A stretch of 26,807 nucleotides of DNA from an uncultured Burkholderiales bacterium (GTDB taxonomy: Bacteria; Pseudomonadota; Gammaproteobacteria; Burkholderiales; Burkholderiaceae_C): assembly GCA_903952885.1 (NCBI GenBank), contig CAJBHE010000202.1, positions 1 through 26,807 of the forward strand, read 5' to 3'. Each line of letters starts with the position of its first letter. Position 1 is the stretch's first letter. The notes under the pieces were generated by a model that did no database searches, had not been told where the DNA came from, and saw nothing but the letters and a program-made list of their open reading frames with translations. A program made the translations under genes and the position numbers. Positions 25,300 to 26,807 of the stretch are shown piece after piece.

Positions 25300-25614
25300 G
25301 TGTTTAAATTCGCAGGAACTTTGTTTTTGTTGGGCGCGCTATTCGGCCCATTGCACGCAATCGCAAAGGACACAACAACAGACACACCCAGCCAATACGT
25401 TGACGATGCCACGATTACAGCCAAGGTCAAGACGGCCTTTGCAGAAGACAAGCTAGTCAAAGGCCGTGATATCAGCGTCCGAACAGACCATGGCGTTGTC
25501 GATTTAACTGGCACAGTTAACAATAAAGCTGAGTCAGACAGGGCCACGAACTTGGCAACCAAGGTGAAAGCAGTCAGTGCTGTTCATAACAACCTGACTG
25601 TTGCGCCACGCTAA
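25300..25614 (+). CDS. Periplasmic BON-domain protein (OsmY-like)
   Basis: This 104-aa protein has a signal peptide (cleavage about AIA-K, residue 22) and a single BON domain (about 32-104). Domain features include DDATITAKVKTAFAEDKLVKG, ISVRTDHGVVDLTGTVNNK and a final VSAVHNNLTV. BON proteins sit in the periplasm and are thought to bind phospholipid membranes, often under osmotic or envelope stress. The start is GTG 25300, with no obvious Shine-Dalgarno. An alternative TTG at 25321 has AGGAA upstream and would shorten the signal peptide. The gene is divergent from the amidohydrolase, and the tRNA-like repeat lies 70 nt after it. Confidence 0.87.
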   Translation: MFKFAGTLFLLGALFGPLHAIAKDTTTDTPSQYVDDATITAKVKTAFAEDKLVKGRDISVRTDHGVVDLTGTVNNKAESDRATNLATKVKAVSAVHNNLTVAPR

Positions 25615-25684
25615 TTTATTCCTGAACTCATGGCCAAAAGTTTCAGCATCCATGCCTCATAGCGTCGACATGTACTGGAAATAA

Positions 25685-25747
25685 AAAACGCCCTAGAAAC
25701 CAAAAAAGGTCGTTAGGGTGCATAAATACTGGGGTGCCTGATGGGGC
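25685..25747. repeat. 63-bp direct repeat, copy 1: tRNA-His 3'-end relic plus terminator (att-like)
   Basis: It matches 26536-26598 with 4 differences in 63. On the minus strand it reads a tRNA 3' end (GCCCCATCAGGCACCCCA, ending at 25730) followed by a hairpin and T-rich stretch. The tRNA similarity continues a few bases beyond the repeat into a T-loop-like GTTTGAG. One acceptor base differs from the expected tRNA-His (GGC for GCC), and the hairpin has mispairs in the leftward transcript. This copy therefore looks decayed, though it may still help end the toxin-antitoxin mRNA. Confidence 0.75.
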
Positions 25748-25808
25748 TCAAACATGGCCCACAGGGGGCTTTGGGGTCATGTCAGGCTTTGAATTCATTA
25801 GGAACGAC

Positions 25809-26111
25809 TTAACTTGCGTGCATAGTTTGCGCGTGGAGCTTGATGCCCAAAGCCGAGGTCACTTTGAGAATTGTTGCAAAGCTCGGGTTTCCTTCGCCTG
25901 ATAGCGCTTTATATAGGCTCTCCCGACCCAGCCCTGTATCGCGTGAGAGTTGCGACATGCCTTTAGCTCGTGCAATAGTGCCGAGCGCTTTGGCGATGAA
26001 AGCTGCATCATCCCCAGCCTCTTGGAGGCATGCTTCTAAGTAAAGCGCCATATCCTCTTCGGTTTTGAGATGTTCTGCACTATCCCATTTACGTAATTTG
26101 AGAGCAGCCAT
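25809..26111 (-). CDS. Antitoxin, HI1420-type HTH protein
   Basis: This 100-aa antitoxin of the addiction-module antidote family (HI1420 type, related to HigA) has a C-terminal helix-turn-helix of Xre style (about 55-92), with MSQLSRDTGLGRESLYKALS and NPSFATILKVTSALGI. It should bind and neutralise the toxin encoded just upstream and repress the shared promoter. ATG 26111 is fixed by AAGGAG seven nt upstream. A longer ORF to 26204 overlaps the toxin and is rejected. It starts 4 nt after the toxin stop. The order toxin then antitoxin is normal for this subfamily. The good ribosome-binding site here contrasts with none for the toxin. Confidence 0.88.
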   Translation of the reverse strand: MAALKLRKWDSAEHLKTEEDMALYLEACLQEAGDDAAFIAKALGTIARAKGMSQLSRDTGLGRESLYKALSGEGNPSFATILKVTSALGIKLHAQTMHAS

Positions 26112-26115
26112 GTTC

Positions 26116-26412
26116 TTACTCCTTGAGTTGACGCGCAAGTTCGTGCGCCGTTTCGATGTCTTTGGATTGACTTGATTTGTCTCCCCCCGCCAAGAGAATG
26201 ACAATTTCTAATCCTTGCCGAGTGAAATACACACGAAAGCCAGGGCCATGGTGAATTCGCATCTCTGACACGCCTTCTCCGACAGCTTTATGGTCTCCAA
26301 AGTTTCCTTCTTCTGCACGATCAATACGAGCCTGGATCCGACGTGCGGTTTGTTTGTCTTTTAAGGACTCAAACCACGCATCAAAGATCTCGGTTGTATA
26401 AATCGAATTCAT
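26116..26412 (-). CDS. RelE/ParE-superfamily toxin, HI1419 type
   Basis: This 98-aa toxin of the addiction-module killer family (HI1419 type; HigB/RelE fold) has the recognisable FDAWFESLKDKQTARRIQAR, NFGDHKAVGEGVSEMRIHHG, GFRVYFTRQG and IVILLAGGDKSSQ segments. Such proteins usually act as ribosome-dependent mRNA nucleases; that activity is inferred from the family. ATG 26412 is preferred over in-frame TTG codons upstream that lie in the promoter. There is no Shine-Dalgarno, and a strong promoter ends 5 nt before the ATG, so the message is probably leaderless. With the antitoxin it forms a two-gene operon between two 63-bp repeats. Confidence 0.88.
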   Translation of the reverse strand: MNSIYTTEIFDAWFESLKDKQTARRIQARIDRAEEGNFGDHKAVGEGVSEMRIHHGPGFRVYFTRQGLEIVILLAGGDKSSQSKDIETAHELARQLKE

Positions 26413-26415
26413 GAT

Positions 26416-26447
26416 CAATTGTAGCAATTGGGATACACATCTGTCAA
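26416..26447 (-). promoter_or_regulatory. Strong sigma70 promoter and operator of the toxin-antitoxin operon
   Basis: On the minus strand, TTGACA (26447-26442), an 18-bp spacer and TACAAT (26423-26418) form a near-consensus promoter. Two CAATTG palindromes (26416-26421 and 26425-26430), 3 bp apart, overlap the -10 box and are a likely binding site for the antitoxin. Transcription should begin within a base or two of the toxin ATG. Confidence 0.75.
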
Positions 26448-26535
26448 GGCTGAGCTTTGAAGGATAGATTCAAACTTCTGACTGGTACAAATCTGAGCGT
26501 CCGCGTCGGTATAGCGGCGGTATGTGCGAAAAAAC

Positions 26536-26598
26536 AAAACGCCCTAGAAACCAAAAAAGGTCGCTAGGGCGCATAGATACTGGGGTGGCTGATGGGGC
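26536..26598. repeat. 63-bp direct repeat, copy 2: tRNA-His 3'-end relic plus terminator (att-like)
   Basis: On the minus strand this copy reads GCCCCATCAGCCACCCCA (26598-26581), which matches the end of a Burkholderiales-type tRNA-His as I remember it, including the encoded CCA. Next comes an intrinsic terminator with stem CGCCCTAG/CTAGGGCG and a T-rich tail. Sequence right of 26598 is not tRNA, so this is a detached 3' end. It is the better preserved of the two copies. Confidence 0.75.
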
Positions 26599-26673
26599 GC
26601 GACGTTAAGTGATGACAACAGCTAGGAACCACGGGGTTCTGCGGGCTGCGGCGCATAATCGTGCACCCACACT

Positions 26674-26807
26674 ATGCACCCACACCCTACTAAATGGTTC
26701 GGCTTCGCAGAAAGCGTATTCATGGTTTCAATCATCTTTTTTGTTCTTGCTCCAACTTGCATTGGACTTTTTCTGATCATCTGGCTCACTCCTTCTTCAG
26801 TCAGATA
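26674..26807 (+). CDS. Possible membrane-protein gene, cut by right window edge
   Basis: An open frame of 44 codons runs from ATG 26674 off the window. It encodes a short polar start and one clear hydrophobic segment (SIIFFVLAPTCIGLFLIIWL), as in a small membrane protein. No Shine-Dalgarno is visible. A competing 52-codon ORF on the minus strand (26622-26780) has a good AAGGAG eight nt before its ATG, but its product resembles nothing I know. Between the toxin promoter and this frame (26448-26673) I see only repeat copy 2 and a short TGCACCCACAC direct repeat. This edge region cannot be resolved. Confidence 0.3.
   Translation, partial: MHPHPTKWFGFAESVFMVSIIFFVLAPTCIGLFLIIWLTPSSVR

Noticed and set aside
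25685..26598. 63-bp repeats as ends of an insertion sequence or as a target-site duplication
   Set aside because: They are direct rather than inverted, far too long for a target duplication, no transposase lies between them, and they match a tRNA 3' end with its terminator.

Overview
The window looks like chromosomal DNA of a betaproteobacterium of the order Burkholderiales, most likely a Comamonadaceae relative (Limnohabitans/Rhodoferax-like). The reasons are the tandem cyanophycin synthetase pair, a Bug-type periplasmic receptor, the DUF3297/OsmC-YcaO pair, moderate GC content and the protein styles. The assignment is inference from gene content, since no 16S rRNA is present. Genes are dense and mostly housekeeping or metabolic. 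Only the last ~1.1 kb looks like an accessory region.

Layout. (a) 1-7162: cyanophycin locus. A partial ABC exporter with an N-terminal zinc-ribbon region runs leftward. Divergent from it are two overlapping cyanophycin synthetase genes: the first has a dead Mur-ligase half, the second is complete. (b) 7178-7257: a 29-bp-stem hairpin between convergent operons. (c) 7308-12016: a leftward malonate operon in the order matR, malonyl-CoA decarboxylase, Bug receptor, malonyl-CoA synthetase, with a perfect 16-bp palindrome upstream of matR. (d) 12123-16657: lgt (leftward), then ilvD, a small cytochrome c and class I fumarase (rightward). (e) 16743-18159: a conserved hypothetical gene 29 nt behind tRNA-Leu(UAA), a secreted Cys-repeat protein and tRNA-Gly(GCC), with clear bidirectional terminators. 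(f) 18234-21489: a B12-type radical SAM protein with an unusual cysteine spacing, a Tat-exported beta-carbonic-anhydrase-like protein, a structured intergenic RNA or terminator, and a surface-adhesin-E-like protein. (g) 21538-23987: DUF3297 protein translationally coupled to an OsmC-YcaO fusion. (h) 24006-25614: a Tat-exported amidohydrolase and a BON-domain protein. (i) 25685-26807: a toxin-antitoxin operon between two 63-bp direct repeats, then the start of what may be more accessory DNA.

How genes work together. The cphA pair stores nitrogen and carbon as the Asp-Arg polymer, and the divergent ABC protein is probably associated with that metabolism. The mat operon takes up malonate (Bug receptor; its membrane partners are not in the window), activates it to malonyl-CoA and decarboxylates it to acetyl-CoA under a GntR-type regulator. 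IlvD and fumarase are both Fe-S hydro-lyases.

The most notable unexplained structures are: complementary loss of active sites between the two CphA paralogues; 63-bp repeats that match the 3' end of tRNA-His plus its terminator and bracket the toxin-antitoxin genes (probable attachment-site footprints of past integrations); a toxin promoter placed so that the mRNA should be leaderless; and the DUF3297-OsmC-YcaO unit. I do not see a clear wholly new multi-gene system. The OsmC-YcaO unit and the att-like toxin-antitoxin island are the best candidates.
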